Shown here piece after piece: positions 34,014 to 35,297 of a stretch of 35,297 bases of DNA (position 1 is the stretch's first letter; each line of letters begins with the position of its first letter). The translations under genes and the position numbers were made by a program. Under the pieces are notes generated by a model, which saw only the letters and a list, made by a program, of their open reading frames with translations, had not been told where the DNA came from and did no database searches. Source of the stretch: Trachelipus rathkii (taxonomy: Eukaryota > Arthropoda > Malacostraca > Isopoda > Trachelipodidae); assembly GCA_015478945.1 (NCBI GenBank), contig JABUQX010002400.1, positions 85,001-120,297 of the forward strand, read 5' to 3'.

Positions 34014-35002
34014 ACAGAAATAAAAAAAATACATCCAAGTTTTTATTACCATGATCCATAGATTTCGGAATGAATACTATTGTACGATGGACTTATCGAT
34101 TTGAAGAATAAATTTTAAGGTACTTCATGAAACGAACATTACTTCAAGATCAACGCTGCCGCCTTATTGTTCTGTTTACTTGTGGTCCGTTAATGCATTT
34201 TCCCCTTAATTACGTTACGCACCGACGGGAAAATTAGGCAACCTTAAAACTGAGAGTCGAAATATTCCTTAAATTTTGGGATATAGGCATTTCTTCCTGA
34301 ATACTTTGTGCTACACTTTTGACAAATGGAACGCAATTCTAGTCATGTTCCCTATTCTGTTAGGCAACAGTGGCAAAATGTGCTAAAATCGGCCTCTCTC
34401 ATATGCTCGCTTTTCGTTTTTGTTCCTTGCCTTAGCCTGTAGAAATCCTAAGTTTGTCCTGATTCGATTCTACTCGTCAATTTAAGCTACATAATTCTCA
34501 GGTGAAACTGCTCACCCGTCAAGCATTCCTAAATATTCTGTAAGTATTGTCTTTCCCGTCTTGACCGAAATTTAAGTCGCAGATCTTGATAAATAAGTAA
34601 CATCACTATGCGCGGGTGTGAGTAGGTCGTTTCTGACTTTCTAATCAGTACTCATTCTTTTCATCATACTACTGCACCATCTTTCTCGCTTTAATCATTT
34701 AATTTTCTTCCAAATTCCGCTAAATTCTCTCTCATTAACCATAGTTGTCATTTTGTAATTAAACATCCCATTTCTGTTATTTTGTTTATTTTCTGTTTTT
34801 CCAACCACTTGCTCTATAAAACATGCTGATCAAAATTAGTAAACAAAGCCTGCGATTCATGGCCAAAATTCATCGCTAAAAACTTACTGGAGATTATGCA
34901 TTGTCTTTATACCGAGGTAAGACACAATGCACAACGAGACGAAAAGGCTGTTATAAATACTAGAGCGTTTGTCTCGATTTGCTTCTCTCTCTACGAACGT
35001 AA
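34014..35002. other. ordinary AT-rich DNA, no gene
   Basis: Natural-looking texture with A/T runs and no strand skew. No frame of note. It contains a short hairpin at 34897-34931, listed separately. Confidence 0.5.
34897..34931. other. short hairpin with 8-bp perfect outer stem
   Basis: TGCATTGT (34897-34904) pairs with ACAATGCA (34924-34931). A further CTT/AAG pair sits inside a two-base bulge, leaving an 11-base loop. At 35 bases it is too short for a microRNA precursor, and no gene lies at the right distance to make it a regulatory element with confidence. Confidence 0.3.
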
Positions 35003-35245
35003 ATGCTAAAGCTTGCGTTCGATTATGTTAAATTCGCATCATTTAGGAAAATGCCCACAAATTGTACGGAATTTCTAAATTTGTTACGGTTGCTCTTTCG
35101 CGTCTACGATTTAAAGAAATGCTTAGAAAAGTTAAATTCAACAAATGCGGGTGATCAGTCGTTTGATTTCATTGAATGCTTCATTCGAATGAAATTAACT
35201 TTAAATATAATCTTCCAATTCGATAGAACTTCATCCACAATGTAA
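35003..35245 (+). CDS. unrecognised 80-codon open frame, possible exon
   Basis: ATG to TAA, 80 codons, in the natural-looking right flank. The product is Leu/Phe/Lys-rich with regular hydrophobic spacing (FLNLLRLLFRVYDLKKCLEK at about residues 24-43), compatible with amphipathic helices, and ends SSTM. G+C within the frame is higher than just downstream. There is no known domain, no signal peptide and no splice partner in view. It may be a small exon, transposon debris or chance. Confidence 0.25.
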   Translation: MLKLAFDYVKFASFRKMPTNCTEFLNLLRLLFRVYDLKKCLEKLNSTNAGDQSFDFIECFIRMKLTLNIIFQFDRTSSTM

Positions 35246-35297
35246 ATCATTATATGATTACCTTCATCGACAATAGTCAATCATTATTTGCAGTACA

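Noticed and set aside
1..35297. CRISPR arrays, bacterial operons or defence systems
   Set aside because: No regularly spaced identical repeats were seen, and no frame is long enough to encode such proteins.

Overview
The window looks like AT-rich animal (invertebrate-type) nuclear DNA. The support is a very low G+C content with frequent A/T runs in the flanks, long AAT microsatellites, a decayed Penelope-like reverse transcriptase fragment, and hAT-type transposon ends. Nothing points to bacteria: there are no operons, no ribosome-binding-site spaced genes and no long ORF. The longest open frame in 35 kb is about 124 codons and lacks any recognisable domain. No intact protein gene, tRNA, rRNA or CRISPR array is supported. 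The species cannot be told from the sequence.

The left flank, about 1-3540, reads as ordinary decayed genomic DNA. It holds a possible small inverted-repeat element (320-746), a perfect (AAT)30 array (1020-1109), a reverse transcriptase pseudogene on the minus strand (about 2043-2446), and about 700 bp of imperfect AAT repeat directly upstream of that pseudogene. The right flank, about 33.8-35.3 kb, also reads as ordinary DNA. It carries two small unrecognised open frames and a short hairpin.

The 30 kb between them is very different. It is a patchwork of blocks with strong, kb-scale strand composition: purine-rich at about 4.4-8.2 and 24.8-26.6 kb, A+C-rich at about 22-24.3 and 28.4-30.4 kb, higher G+C at 30.4-31.7 kb, and pyrimidine-rich at 31.35-31.65 kb. 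These are separated by scrambled TA blocks at about 9.7-10.1, 16.0-17.4, 27.9-28.1, 31.75-31.9 and 32.5-33.8 kb. The TA blocks contain almost no homopolymer runs. There are no recognisable genes and no repeats visible by eye. My inference is that much of it is low-accuracy or gap-fill long-read sequence, or extremely eroded simple-sequence DNA, rather than a functional locus.

A few islands inside this region look like genuine DNA. The best is 16465-17693. It has two different hAT-like transposon ends, one rich in ATCGATAT and the other in subterminal ATTCGG repeats. The second end is followed by a stretch that matches a BED zinc finger in spacing but has lost both histidines. No convincing new biological system was found. 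The most useful observations are the likely assembly problem and the traces of three transposon classes.
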